From NCBI GenBank assembly GCA_030386875.1, contig CM059580.1, positions 3,190,838-3,254,837 on the forward strand: DNA of 64,000 nucleotides. The letters run 5' to 3'. This document shows positions 10,281 through 21,667 of this stretch, piece after piece. Below the pieces are notes generated by a model. The model did not search any database and had not been told where the DNA came from. It saw only the letters and a program-made list of their open reading frames with translations. How positions within the stretch are numbered: position 1 is the first letter of the stretch; every line of letters begins with the position of its first letter. The position numbers and the translations under genes were made by a program. This DNA is from Morinoia aosen (lineage: Eukaryota > Arthropoda > Malacostraca > Amphipoda > Talitridae).

Positions 10281-12430
10281 GCCTTGATTTGGACATGGTT
10301 GTCTTAATTTCGGCTTGGTTGCCTTGATTTGGACATGGTTGTCTTAATTTCGGCTTGGTTGCCTTAATTTGGACTTGGTTACCTTAATTTGGGCTCGGTT
10401 ACCTTAATTTGGACTTGGTTACCTTTATTTGGACTCGGTTGCCTTAATTTGGACTCGGTTGCCTTAATTTGGACTTGGTTACCTTAATTTGGACTTGGTT
10501 GCCTTAATTTGAATTTGATTACCTTGATTTGGACTTGTTTGCCTTAATTGTAACTTGGTTACATTACAGTTGAACTTGGTTACATTACAGTTGAACTTGG
10601 TTACATTACAGTTGGACTTGGTTACATTACAGTTGGACTTGGTTACATTACATTTGGACTTGGTTACATTACAATTGGACTTGGTTACATTCAAATTGGA
10701 CTTGGTTACATTACAATTGGACTTGGTGACATTACAATTGGACTTGGTTACATTACAATTGGACTTGGTGACATTACAATTGGACTTGGTTACATTACAA
10801 TTGGACTTGGTTACATTACAATTGGACTTGGTTACATTACAATTGGACTTGGTTACATTACAATTGGACTTGGTGACATTACAATTGGACTTGGTGACAT
10901 TACAATTGGACTTGGTGACATTACAATTGGACTTGGTTACATTACAATTGGACTTGGTTACATTACAATTGGACTTGGTTACATTACATTTGGACTTGGT
11001 TACATTACATTTGGACTTGGTTACTTTACATTTGGACTTGGTTACTTTACATTTGGACTTGGTTACATTACATTTGGACTTGGTTACATTACATTTGGAC
11101 TTGGTTACTTTACAATTGGACTTGGTTACATTACATTTGGACTTGGTTACATTACATTTGGACTTGGTTACTTTACATTTGGACTTGGTTACTTTACATT
11201 TGGACTTGGTTACTTTACGTTTGGACTTGGTTACTTTACGTTTGGACTTGGTTACTTTACGTTTGGACTTGGTTACATTACGTTTGGACTTGGTTACTTT
11301 ACGTTTGGACTTGGTTACATTGCGTTTGGACTTGGTTACATTACGTTTGGACTTGGTTACATTACGTTTGGACTTGGTTACATTACGTTTGGACTTGGTT
11401 ACATTACATTTGGACTTGGTTACATTACATTTGGACTTGGTTACATTACATTTGGACTTGGTTACTTTACATTTGGACTTGGTTACTTTACATTTGGACT
11501 AGGTTACTTTACATTTGGACTTGGTTACTTTACATTTGGACTTGGTTACTTTACATTTGGACTTGGTTACTTTACATTTGGACTTGGTTACTTTACATTT
11601 GGACTTGGTTACTTTACATTTGGACTTGGTTACTTTACATTTGGACTTGGTTACTTTACATTTGGACTTGGTTACTTTACATTTGGACTTGGTTACTTTA
11701 CATTTGGACTTGGTTACTTTACATTTGGACTTGGTTACTTTACATTTGGACTTGGTTACTTTACATTTGGACTTGGTTACATTACAGTTGGACTTGGTTA
11801 CTTTACATTTGGACTTGGTTACTTTACATTTGGACTTGGTTACTTTACATTTGGACTTGGTTACTTTACATTTGGACTTGGTTACTTTACATTTGGACTT
11901 GGTTACTTTACATTTGAACTTGGTTACTTTACATTTGAACTTGGTTACTTGACATTTGGACTTTGTTACTTGACATTTGGACTTTGTTACTTGACATTTG
12001 GACTTGGTTACATTACATTTGGACTTGGTTACATTACATTTGGACTTGGTTCCATTACATTTGGACTTGGTTCCATTACATTTGGACTTGGTTCCATTAC
12101 ATTTGGACTTGGTTCCATTACATTTGGACTTGGTTACTTAATATTTGGACTTGGTTGCCTTAATTGTAACTTGGTTACTTAACATTTGGACTTGGTTGCC
12201 TTAATTGTAACTTGGTTACTTTACATTTGGACTTGGTTGCCTTAATTTGAACTTTTTACTAAATTTGAACTTGGTTACTTTAAATTTGAACTTGGTTACT
12301 TTAAATTTGAACTTGGTTACTTTAAATTTGAACTTGGTTACTTTAAATTTGAACTTGGTTACTTTAAATTTGAACTTGGTTACTTTAAATTTGAACTTGA
12401 CTACCTAAAATTTGGACTTGGTTGCCTTAA
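10280..12430. repeat. 21-bp minisatellite (GGACTTGGTTACATTACATTT), about 100 copies
   Basis: The 21-bp period gives a 315-codon frame of the heptapeptide LDLVTLH, which is repeat-derived. Sub-blocks are homogeneous: CAATT units at 10,660-10,975, CATTT at 11,000-11,215, CGTTT at 11,215-11,400, and TTTACATTT at 11,460-11,930. Units decay into TTAATTTGGACTTGG and TTTAAATTTGAACTTGG forms at the two edges, the usual picture of an array growing from its middle. Confidence 0.97.
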
Positions 12431-12689
12431 ATTGGTTTAACTTCTTCGTTGCTTCGTTGCCTTACATTATATATTCGAACTTGGTTGCTTCAAAATTGAA
12501 CTTGGTTGTTTTAAATGCAAGCATGGTTGTTTAAAGATTAAACTTTGATACTTTAAACTTGACCTAACTTGATCGGAATTTAAAATCATTATAATTTTAA
12601 ATATAAAGGTATAATAAAAACATATAACATATTCAACATTAATTCTAAATATAATCCTGTCACGTCACTTTAAAAAATGAAAACCTCCC

Positions 12690-12812
12690 TTCTGCATAGA
12701 TTCCACGTTCTTTTATCTCCATACTAATTGGCGCCTTCCTCCTTCCTCTCTCCGAAACGCTTTTCTTTTTAGTTGTTAGGGATACTTAAACTAACATAAT
12801 CTAATCTAAATA
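12690..12812 (+). repeat. R1 dispersed repeat, 3' fragment
   Basis: It matches the R1 3' end from CTGCATAGATTCCACGTTC through TGGCGCCTTCCTCCTTCC to a CTTAAACTAACATAATCTAA tail. Confidence 0.75.
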
Positions 12813-12905
12813 TAAAAACTAAGTTAATATGTAATGGTAAATGTTGATAGCCAATTTATGCATGTTCTCCGGTACTTAATTTAGAAAGCTAATTATTTTT
12901 TTGTA

Positions 12906-13175
12906 GTTTCATTATTTATTTATTTATTATAGAGGAGACTTTATTTATCTATTATTTATTATAGAGGAGACTTTATTTATTTATTATTTGTTATAGAGGA
13001 GACTTTATTTATCTATTATTTATTATTGAGGAGACTTTATTTATTATTTGTTATAGAGGAGACTTTATTTATCTATCATTTATTATAGAGGAGACTTAAT
13101 TAATTATTTAAGAGGAGGCTTTATTTATTTATTAATTATTATAGAGGAGACATTATTTATTATTCATTATAGAGG
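12906..13175. repeat. AGAGGAGACTTTATTTAT minisatellite
   Basis: About nine units of 25-32 bp containing AGAGGAGACTTTATTTAT and ATTATTTATTAT. Length variation comes from TTTA steps. Confidence 0.85.
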
Positions 13176-14273
13176 AGCGTGTGTTTCTTAGGTATTAATA
13201 AATACGTGAAATATGCTCAATTTTCTGGTCACTATTCCCTAAGTATAATATTTGACCGATATATTTTTTCAGGTAATTATTCCCTATGTATAACATATAG
13301 CCGGTATTTTGTTAACGGTGAAGTTAGTCTTTATTTTCCTTTGACGTATAAAGGTGCCGTACCGCACTAGCAATCTACACTCCATATATATTTATATTTT
13401 CAAATTTATGCAAAATAAGCAAATATTTCCTAATTGGCTTCTTTAATTTAATTCTACTCTACTTTTGCTATTTTTACTAGAATTCTTTACTCATCTTTAT
13501 GACTATAGAATTTTGGTTGTAAGTTTTTTTTTTGACTGTTTTATTTTTTTGAATGGGTAATGACCTTGTAAATACTTGAAATATTTTCTTTTCGAACGTA
13601 GCGTTAGTAAAATCGGTTTCTTTTTTTAAACTTTATACGTCCAGCCAATTTTCCCTCACTTTACCCTCGGATCACCTACACGTATTTCCCTCTTTTTATT
13701 ATTCCCGATTCCTCTAACTTTTCAAGCCCCAAGTCCGTCCCCTCTCTTTATCTTTTTAAAATTGTTCTTCCAGTTTTGATTTTATGTACATTTGTCTCAT
13801 TCCCTTTCGGTTTGTGCCAATAATTACCTAGTTCAGCGAGTGTAGTATTTTCTCAGACTTTTTATTCTTTTATTTTTCTCTGAATTTTTCAATCTTTTGT
13901 TTTCTCCGAATTTTTTATTTTTTATTTTCTCTTAATTTTTTTGTTTTTCATTTTCTCTGAATTTTTTTTTCTCTGAATTTTTTTATTTTTCATTTTCTCC
14001 GAATTTTTTTACTTTTTATTTTTTCTGAAAAATCATACTGGAGGGGAAACTTCTTTATCTTAGGTTCATTTGGGACGTCAAAATGAAGTTTTTGAGCCGA
14101 TTCTTTTAGCACTTACTCCTACATTTCTGATACTAGTTTTATTTGTCAATTCTTGATCCGCCATGTGCATATATTCCTTCATCACCATGTTGACATAAAC
14201 CCAACATCCACTATGTGCATTGGTTCTTTGGTCCCATTTCGACATGACCACAACTTTTGCTTATCTTTTACAG
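13176..14273. other. AT/T-rich presumed intron upstream of the large exon
   Basis: From 13,840 to 14,035 there is a degenerate TTTTCTCTGAATTTTTTATT repeat. The stretch ends with a strong acceptor: a T-rich tract, then CTTATCTTTTACAG at 14,260-14,273. No upstream exon of the same gene is visible in the window. Confidence 0.6.
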
Positions 14274-16679
14274 TCCGGAGAGCGCTGCAGCGTGAACTTG
14301 ATGGGCCGATCCATGCCGTCCCTCCAGTACACCTGCCTCCTGCCGACGTCAGAACCCAAGCTGGTGACCAGAGACTCCCTTCTACAGGAGCGAAGAGGAT
14401 CCAGGTCACGTCGACCGTCCGTGGATTCGTCGAGAAGGTCCTCGATATCCAGCATGCATGGGGACTACAGTTACGGGGGCTCCTACAATCCTCTAGCGGT
14501 CGCCCCATACGAACCCTCGTCTTTGATGTCCATTGATCCAACAACGTACGTGCCCAACTCGGGGTACGCTGCCAATACGGGGTACGTGCCCCCGTATTCG
14601 GATGCCATGTATGCCACCGAAGCTCCGTATGTCCCCGAGCCCGTGTATTCGAATGGCTACGAAGACCCTTCGATGTATGGTGCAGTTGTCCCCTACCAGG
14701 TCCCGGATATTGAACCCATAGGTCCCGTTAAACGGTCTGACACCGTGGGTCGTCTATTGGACAAGTATTGTAATTTTTCCACTGAAAGGGAGTTTTACCA
14801 TCCCCCCACAGCGGCGTACTCCAAGTACGCTCGCAAGTCGGGGGTAGTCCCTGAGTCTGACGAAGACGGTGCGCCGGAGACGAAGTCCTACACTAAAGCC
14901 CGCGCGCGTCGTAGCAGTAAGGACAGGGGAGCGCATGACCGGGATTACCATTCAGGATTTTCGAACATTTACGAAGAAGACGAAGAAGCCTCGTGTTCTC
15001 CGCCCAATAAACGATCTGTGCAGAAGAGTTCCCAAGGTATGTCCCCGGAAGCCATAGACGGTCGGCAAAACTCGGCTGATCCTGAAAGCAGGCAGTCCAG
15101 ATACAAAGGATCTCCTACCTCAAGGAACATCAATGCAGAACCTCTGGAAGCTCGGGCCACGAATGTTCTGTCTAACGTCATGGCTGATCCATTCGCTGTC
15201 AATGCTGGATATTTCAATCTCGGTCGCTTCGATGACCCCGTAGCAGATAGGTATTCCAGAAATGTGACCGCTTACAGCCTTCCTGAAGATTTGGATGCGA
15301 AGTATGGAAGGTCAAGGTATGGGTACCAAAACCCAATTATAGGCGATCCAGCAACCTATGGGATGCAGGGAGTATCGGATTTATTCACCCCAAATTATAA
15401 TAGCAGGTACTCGCGCACTCACACTGATGAACCCTATTATCAACGTGGAATGATGCCTTTTCAAGGCCCCGTGAATGGTGAAAGGGGAGACCAGGGTATG
15501 CATAGAGGAGCTACTTACGAGAATCCAGACGAAGAGCAATATTCCGTCAAGAAGAAGTCGTCTGGTTACGACAGCCCTCTGTCTTCCAGAAAGTTCAATG
15601 GCGCTTCTGAAGAAGGAGGCGAGCAGCCGAACCTCGGCAGTAGAATAAGTAGGTTTTTGAAATCGAAGGACGAGCGGGAAAGTGGTGGACGCAAACCTGC
15701 CAGGTACGGAAGAACATCATCCCGATATTCCCCTGAGAAGTATAAGCCCCGACTAAACTCTAGTGAGAGACCACAGTACGGCCACAACGATCTTGAACTC
15801 GAGGATGAATATGCCTCTCCCAGATCTCGTGCCCCGCAGAAAACGTACGGGAGTGGCCGTTCCAAAAGGACCATGACCACTCCCGGACTGTCATCTTACT
15901 TGGACGGAGAAGATGCGGCATCTTCACCTGTTCGGTACACATCTAGAGCCAGTGCGGTTCGAGACCCCGTCTCGCGTCTAGAGGGGGAGAACTCATACGT
16001 AGGGAGACCGTATGGTAGGCCTGGCAGAAGGCCAGATGCTGGTAGACTGAGTTCTTCTCGAGACAACGCGTCTCCGATGTACGGACAATCTTTGCGTCAG
16101 AAGTACGGGGTATCTCCCGATCGCGGAGGTGAACCGGAATCGCTACGAAAGAGATACGGCGTATCCCCTGATGCCGGTCGTGAGCCTGAATCGCTACGAA
16201 AGAGATACGGCGTGTCTCCAAGCCACGGCGGTGAATCTGAATCTCTACGAAAAAGATCCGGAGTATCTCCTGGAGGCGAACCCGAATCCTTCCGGAAGAG
16301 ATACGGAGTATCTCCTGGAGGCGAACCCGAATCCTTCCGGAAGAGATACGGAGTATCTCCTGGTGGAGAACCCGAATCCTTCCGCAAGAGATACGGTGTG
16401 TCTCCCGATCGCGGCGACACGTTGGGTTACAACCCAAGGAGTTCTGCCATCAGAACGGGACCTGCCCCTAACCCTTACAACGAACTCATTCCTGACGAAG
16501 ACAGACCGTGGCGTCGACACACGTCGGTCACCCGAAGAAAGCCTTTCGTTCTGCCAACCTACGATGACGACGACGGCGACGACTCGTCTTACAATCCTAA
16601 GCAGACAGAGCGGCAGCTCGCAGCTAGGATTGCTAAGCAGTATTTAGGCAACGGAGTGCAGGATGACGACGAGGAATAA
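14274..16679 (+). CDS. 3'-terminal coding exon of an unidentified Ser/Arg/Tyr-rich protein (801 codons)
   Basis: A single long frame without tandem-array character starts in phase 0 after the acceptor CTTTTACAG and ends at TAA 16,677-16,679. Numbering from the exon start, residues about 40-62 are Arg/Ser-rich (RRGSRSRRPSVDSSRRSSIS). Residues about 65-150 are Tyr/Pro-rich. The centre is charged and disordered with many SP, RxxS and RY motifs. Residues about 607-710 hold seven tandem 15-17-residue repeats (KRYGVSPGGEPESFR type). The C-terminus is acidic (DDDDGDD near 764, DDDEE at the end). I see no folded domain, signal peptide or membrane segment. Balanced codon use and lack of stops over 2.4 kb argue for a real protein. 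The composition would suit a cytoskeletal or scaffold protein. It could be an upstream or alternative exon of the unc-89 gene 10 kb downstream, since a weak phase-0 donor (GGA|GTGCAG) precedes the stop, but I cannot show this. Confidence 0.8.
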   Translation, partial: SGERCSVNLMGRSMPSLQYTCLLPTSEPKLVTRDSLLQERRGSRSRRPSVDSSRRSSISSMHGDYSYGGSYNPLAVAPYEPSSLMSIDPTTYVPNSGYAANTGYVPPYSDAMYATEAPYVPEPVYSNGYEDPSMYGAVVPYQVPDIEPIGPVKRSDTVGRLLDKYCNFSTEREFYHPPTAAYSKYARKSGVVPESDEDGAPETKSYTKARARRSSKDRGAHDRDYHSGFSNIYEEDEEASCSPPNKRSVQKSSQGMSPEAIDGRQNSADPESRQSRYKGSPTSRNINAEPLEARATNVLSNVMADPFAVNAGYFNLGRFDDPVADRYSRNVTAYSLPEDLDAKYGRSRYGYQNPIIGDPATYGMQGVSDLFTPNYNSRYSRTHTDEPYYQRGMMPFQGPVNGERGDQGMHRGATYENPDEEQYSVKKKSSGYDSPLSSRKFNGASEEGGEQPNLGSRISRFLKSKDERESGGRKPARYGRTSSRYSPEKYKPRLNSSERPQYGHNDLELEDEYASPRSRAPQKTYGSGRSKRTMTTPGLSSYLDGEDAASSPVRYTSRASAVRDPVSRLEGENSYVGRPYGRPGRRPDAGRLSSSRDNASPMYGQSLRQKYGVSPDRGGEPESLRKRYGVSPDAGREPESLRKRYGVSPSHGGESESLRKRSGVSPGGEPESFRKRYGVSPGGEPESFRKRYGVSPGGEPESFRKRYGVSPDRGDTLGYNPRSSAIRTGPAPNPYNELIPDEDRPWRRHTSVTRRKPFVLPTYDDDDGDDSSYNPKQTERQLAARIAKQYLGNGVQDDDEE
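16089..16405 (+). repeat. Coding tandem repeat inside the large exon
   Basis: Seven in-frame units encode RYGVSP followed by GGEPES plus LRK or FRK. The first three units are 17 codons and the last ones 15 codons. The 45-bp units at 16,257-16,385 are nearly identical in DNA, so they duplicated recently. All changes keep the frame, unlike the non-coding arrays around the gene. Confidence 0.9.
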
Positions 16680-17280
16680 ATTGTCGTTTTTGGTGCCATT
16701 AGGTAGGGTGTTTCTCTTGAACATGTCCGTAGGTACCCGCTTGGTGGAACACGTTGGGTAGACAACTTGGGTGTGGAACACCTTGGAGGAACGCCTTTTG
16801 TGACATATGGTAGAACATGATTTTTCTTTTACATCGCTGAATAGATTTCGAAGTACTATCGTGTTTTGTACTGGCATTTTAGGTTTGAGGTTGATGTGGG
16901 TTTTACTTGATTGGTGGGTTTGACATGACACCCGACTTTTGAGTAATTACTTATAGTTACGAAACTACTCTTTTTTGATAAGGTTGAGTGTGGTGTTTAC
17001 TTCAAATAAGTAAACTTTCTCACTTTGAAACAGGGATGATGTCGTTTATAATTCTGTTTGTTACGGTTTTGATCTTGATTAGGTTTACCTAGGTGTTTTT
17101 TCCCTTTTTATCTATTTATTCAGTAGATTACTGGTGTTGATTTTTAGGTGTACATGTTATTGTCCTTAACGCGTCCTGGTTACTGACGGTTATTTTCATC
17201 CCTATTTTTTCGTTCAGTTCATTTTCCTGTCCCCGGTGACCACGTTCTAGTTACTCGATTTTCTTGAGTTGGTGAATAAA
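16680..17280 (+). other. Probable 3' UTR of the large exon's gene
   Basis: One AATAAA (16,675-16,680) overlaps the stop codon. It is too early to serve, because cleavage would fall immediately after the coding region. A better placed AATAAA lies at 17,275-17,280, giving a UTR of about 600 nt. No repeats occur in between. Inference only. Confidence 0.4.
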
Positions 17281-17621
17281 ATGAATTTCACTAGATGTTT
17301 AATGTGAAAATTTTTGTAGATCTTCTATAGTACGCATACTTTTCACTAGATGGTGCCTTAGTGTGATCTTACTTGTTTATTATTTTTATTTTGTGGTATG
17401 AAGTAGTATGGAACTAATTTATCTGTGAACTATTTGAAGAGTTCTAATATTTGTGGTTCAGTTGGGTTTGGTTACGCATCTTACGCAACATGCAGCTTTT
17501 ACGCGCAATATTACGTGACCCGATGTCCATATTTTATTGTGAAAATTACAGGAATACGGTCATTGACTTCTGCTATTTTCAGCTATATTTGGACAGAAAC
17601 TTTATTTCATGATTTTTTTTA
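17281..17621. other. Spacer, nothing recognised
   Basis: AT-rich, with no repeat, RNA or coding signal. Confidence 0.5.
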
Positions 17622-17815
17622 GTTTTAATGTATGGTATGCATAATTGTAGAGCATACGGAAATTTATGTATGGTATACATGAATGTAAAGCATGCGTAAA
17701 TTTGTGCATTGTATACATGAATTTATGTGTGGTGTACATGAAGTAATGTATGGTATACATAAATTTATGTATGGTATACATAAATTTATGTATGGTATAC
17801 CTAAATTTAGGACTA
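17622..17815. repeat. 21-bp ATGTATGGTATACATAAATTT repeat
   Basis: About nine units. Each contains the palindrome ATGTATGGTATACAT or a variant. Confidence 0.88.
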
Positions 17816-18004
17816 GGTTTTATCTGTTCATATTTCATTCATTTCTTTTTGTGATTTACATTGCCAAATATCCATCGATGAGCATATCGTGGTTTTATTG
17901 AATGATTAAACTTTAATTCATTGCTGCACAATTTTGTAATTTTATGTATGTTATAAAAATGGCTACCGATTGCCGCTCGAGTATCCTAGAGACTCTAGAC
18001 CAGC

Positions 18005-18275
18005 CCTAGATACGCTGGGTTGACCTCGTATCCTAAATGCGCCTGGTTGACATCCTACGTAGGTACGCTGGGTTGACATCCTAGATACGCTGGGTTTACA
18101 TCCTAGACACGTAGGTTTGACATCCTAGACACGTAGGTTTGACATCCTAGACACGTAGGTTTGACATCCTAGACACGTAGGTTTGACATCCTAGACACGT
18201 AGGTTTGACATCCTAGATACGTAGGGTTGACATATCCTAGACACGTAGGTTTGACCTCTTCATATCCTAGATACG
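18005..18275. repeat. 22-bp CCTAGACACGTAGGTTTGACAT repeat
   Basis: About twelve units. Edge units carry GATACGCTGGGTTGACATC, the presumed older form. The central six are almost identical. Confidence 0.9.
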
Positions 18276-18568
18276 CACGATGCCTGGACCTCGTTTTTGA
18301 CCTTTTTATTTAGTAGAACAAAGCTGTAAAAATGACTTAATAACTATTGAGTGTTGCCCTCACTTAAATAGGCTTAGGAGTACCCTCACGTCACTCTACT
18401 CAGTTTCGCATGTACAGTTTTGTCGTCACTTGTGAACATTAAAGTTCCAAGTTTATTCATCACGCGTCCTACATTTTATCTTTGTTTGAAATGCGCGTCC
18501 ATTTATTCACTAGGACGGGCGCAGGTAAGAAGAAAGGAGCCGTTGTAGTTGTATAGGTAAACTGTGGT

Positions 18569-18840
18569 CACGGTAGAAGAAACAAGGTAACGTTAAGCCA
18601 GTCTTTCTGTCGTCCACCGTGTCACAATGGTGACGTCATGGCAACGAACCAATAGCAGCGCTCATATTGCATCTGGCAACACTGCTACCCCCAAATCTGG
18701 CTCCACTATTGGCCTAACGACATGGCGTTTTGGTGACGTCATAAAGTTTGTTTGAAATAAAGCCTTTCTATTGGCTAGCCGAACAAGAGGAGGTGTATTT
18801 TCTCCCATAGAAATGACCCTACCTTGTTTCCTCTACCGTG
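18569..18840. mobile_element. CRE-MITE, copy 1 (272 bp)
   Basis: The ends are inverted: CACGGTAGAAGAAACAAGG on the left and CCTTGTTTCCTCTACCGTG on the right. The interior is non-coding and nearly identical to copies at 50,481-50,745 and 57,731-57,997. It holds two perfect TGACGTCA palindromes (18,631-18,638 and 18,734-18,741), a CCAAT box (AACCAATAGC) and an inverted one (CTATTGGCTAG). The target-site duplication is not clear. It is a non-autonomous DNA transposon of unassigned superfamily. Confidence 0.88.
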
Positions 18841-19054
18841 ACTGGGGTATAGGTTGTCTCTAGGGGATGTAGGTGCACGATAACTTGGGCTATTTTCGAA
18901 GAGTGTAAATTGAAAAAAAACTGGAATACAGAGTTGCTGGTGATCTTACGCACTCAAATTTGGAATAAAAGATCATTCAAAGCTAAGCCAATGAATTCTT
19001 CGGAGAGCCTCTGGGACTCGCCTGTTACAATTATAATTAGGATTTTACTAGGCG

Positions 19055-19136
19055 AATAGTAATTAGCATTGTCCCGGGAGAATAATAATTAGCATTGTCC
19101 CGGGAGAATAATAATTAGCATTGTCCCGGGAGAATA
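19055..19136. repeat. 26-bp repeat, three copies
   Basis: Three copies of AATTAGCATTGTCCCGGGAG followed by AATAAT. Confidence 0.9.
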
Positions 19137-19344
19137 ATTGAGGTTGACAACATGGGAAGAACTAGACCATATTTACATCAGAAATAGCACCGGTGTAGTC
19201 GAGCCATCAGTGATACATGATTCTAACTGTAGGACTGTCTGTAGGCTGCAGGATACACGTCCTAGAGGTGACCTATACCCTACATGTAGGGACTGATGCT
19301 GCTACATATGTCATGATTGTTGCTGCTGATTGTTGCTGAGTATT

Positions 19345-19700
19345 TTTTGGTGATTATCGATCAGTATCATAATCGATAGTTTTCATAATCGTTAGTTTTC
19401 ATGATCGATAATTATTATAATCGATAATTATCACAATCGATAATTATCACAATCGATAATTATCACAATCGATAATTATCACAATCGATAATTATCACAA
19501 TCGATAATTATCACAATCGATAATCATCACAATCGATAATCATCACAATCGATAATTTTCACAATTGATAGTTATCGTAATCGATAGTTATCGTAATCGA
19601 TAGTTATCATAATCGATAGTAATCGTAATCTATAGTTATCGTAATCTATAGTTTTCATAATCGATAATTATCATAATCGATAATTCTCATAATCGTAGGT
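19345..19700. repeat. 16-bp AATCGATAATTATCAC repeat
   Basis: About 22 units. Each carries ATCGAT and TCGATAATTATC, which is close to self-complementary. Variants ATAGTTATCGT lie toward the right edge. Confidence 0.93.
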
Positions 19701-20180
19701 CTAATGTTGATTGATTATGCGATGGTTAATCAAATATATGGTTGCTACTACAGCACATAATTATGCCGTTACTTCAAATGATTGGATGATGATTGCTGTT
19801 GATTATCGGCAGATTTGCTTCTTGCGTTGATTTTTGATTACCTACGGATTTTTCGATTAGTAGCTTTATTTCGAATTTAACTTAAATTCAAAGTTTCTTT
19901 TGGAAATATTAATTAATCACTCAAAATGATAATAGAAAAACCAGAAAACCGGTTGCAGTTGAAATATAAATGTACGAACTTGAAGTATACTCAAATGATT
20001 ACCTAACTCCAGTGATTAGCAGCAGTTAATCACGGTAATAATCGTGATTTGTGTGTGCGCAACAGTTCTTTTAAAATTTGTATTGTTTTTTTACGGATAT
20101 ATATAGGTTTACCCTTTAATTTTACCCCATTTTCCATGTTTTACATTTTATTCTGTTTATAGGTTTGCATCGGTACGATA
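19701..20180. other. Spacer, nothing recognised
   Basis: AT-rich single-copy-looking sequence without a supported feature. Confidence 0.5.
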
Positions 20181-20560
20181 CCAGGTATCTGTTCAGATAC
20201 CAGGTATCTGTGTCGGTTTAGATACCAGGTATCTGTATCGGTTAACACGTTAGTTGCGATGGGTTAAACCGAAGTTCAATATTCAACTTGAATTTAAAGT
20301 CAAAAGTGATAAGCAAATTTATAAATATCAAACATTAACTGGGCCTGTTAAATACCACTAATTTAGAAAGGTTGTTAGAATTTTTCAAAACGACCCATCG
20401 ATGGGTCGTTTCGCAGCAGGAAAAACCTAAGCACGACCCACCGGTGGGTCGTGTCGCAGTCAACGTGTTGAGATACCAGGTATCTGTATCGGTTAAGATA
20501 CCAGGTATCTGTATCGGTTTAGATACCAGGTATCTGTATCGATTAAGGTACCAGGTATAT
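20180..20560. repeat. GATACCAGGTATCTGTATCGGTTAA repeat, interrupted
   Basis: Units of about 24-25 bp contain the near-palindrome GATACC-A-GGTATC. There are three units left (20,180-20,245) and four right (20,471-20,560) of an inserted MITE. Confidence 0.9.
20246..20467. mobile_element. piggyBac-like MITE (222 bp) inserted at TTAA
   Basis: It is flanked by TTAA (20,242-20,245) and TTGA (20,468-20,471), the latter presumably a mutated TTAA. The pre-insertion site is visible because the host tandem unit contains CGGTTAAGATACC. The ends CACGTTAGTTGCGA and TCGCAGTCAACGTG are inverted relatives. Sub-terminal CGACCCACCGGTGGGTCG palindromes are present. There is no coding capacity. The superfamily call rests on TTAA targeting and end sequence only. 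Confidence 0.75.
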
Positions 20561-20675
20561 GTATGAGGTAAATACTCGGGTTCAGGATCGACCAGGGATG
20601 ACTCAGCAGTTTTGCACATACAATTTTGTGTGGTCGAGGCTGTATGTGAGCCTTACCTTCCCTGTAATCATGTAC

Positions 20676-20836
20676 GTGTTTGCATGTACGTGTTTTCATG
20701 TACGTGTTTTCATGTACGTGTTTTCATGTACGTGTTTTCATGTACGTGTTTTCGTGTACGTGTTTTCATGTACGTGTTTTCATGTACGTGTTTTCGTGTA
20801 CGTTTTATCATGCACGTATCATCATGTACGTATTAA
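20676..20836. repeat. 14-bp CATGTACGTGTTTT repeat
   Basis: About eleven units. Confidence 0.92.
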
Positions 20837-20921
20837 ATAATACACAGTAAACGCACACAGTGTGTTAATGAACGTACAGCATGCGAAGTATGGCATGTAA
20901 ATTCACTTTTTGCTTGAAAAT

Positions 20922-21035
20922 GTTTTTTTGCTTAAAAATGTACTTGCTTGGAAATGTACTTGCTTGGAAATGTACTTTTTAATTGGAAATGAACTTGCTT
21001 GGAAATGTACTTGGTTGGACATGTACTTTTTGGTT
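20922..21035. repeat. 16-17-bp TGCTTGGAAATGTACTT repeat
   Basis: Six to seven degenerate units. Confidence 0.8.
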
Positions 21036-21277
21036 GCAGTGAAAACTGAATGTGGATGAATCATTCGTTATTAGACACGTTCATGAATTAACTGGATTTT
21101 TTTTTAATTTGTTAAATTTTTGCGGATGCCGCGGGTAGCTTTATAACTTAAATTTATAACATTTGGGGAGGTGTTCCCCTCATCGAAACAGGGTAATTTC
21201 TTCCTTAATTTGTAACTCTCTCCTCAGTGCTTTTGAAATTGAGTTGTATTACGAACAAATTTGTAGAATGAAATCTT

Positions 21278-21580
21278 GAACGAAGTTTTCTGGAAATGTC
21301 GCGAACGAAGTTTTCTGGAAATGTCGCGAACGAAGTTTTCTGGAAATGTCGCGAACGAAGTTTTCTGGAAATATCGTGAACGAAGTTTTCTGGAAATGTC
21401 GTGAACGAAGTTTTCTGGAAATGTCGCGAACGAAATTTTCTGGAAATGTCGTGAACGAAGTTTTCTGGAAATGTCGCGAACGAAATTTTCTGGAAATGTC
21501 GTGAACGAAGTTTTCTGGAAATGTCGCGAACGAAATTTTCTGGAAATGTCGTGAACGAAGTCTTCTGGAAATGTTCTTTT
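21278..21580. repeat. 25-bp minisatellite (GAACGAAGTTTTCTGGAAATGTCGC)
   Basis: Twelve units with GTGAAC/GCGAAC and AAGTT/AAATT alternation. Toward the right the pair (GCGAAC...AAATT, GTGAAC...AAGTT) repeats as a 50-bp dimer. Confidence 0.93.
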
Positions 21581-21667
21581 TTCTAATAGTCGTCTGTTTC
21601 ACTCAAAACAAATTTCTTCAGTAACATTTCTGAATTCTCGTATTTCTTGCGGACTTTTGCCTCCCAT

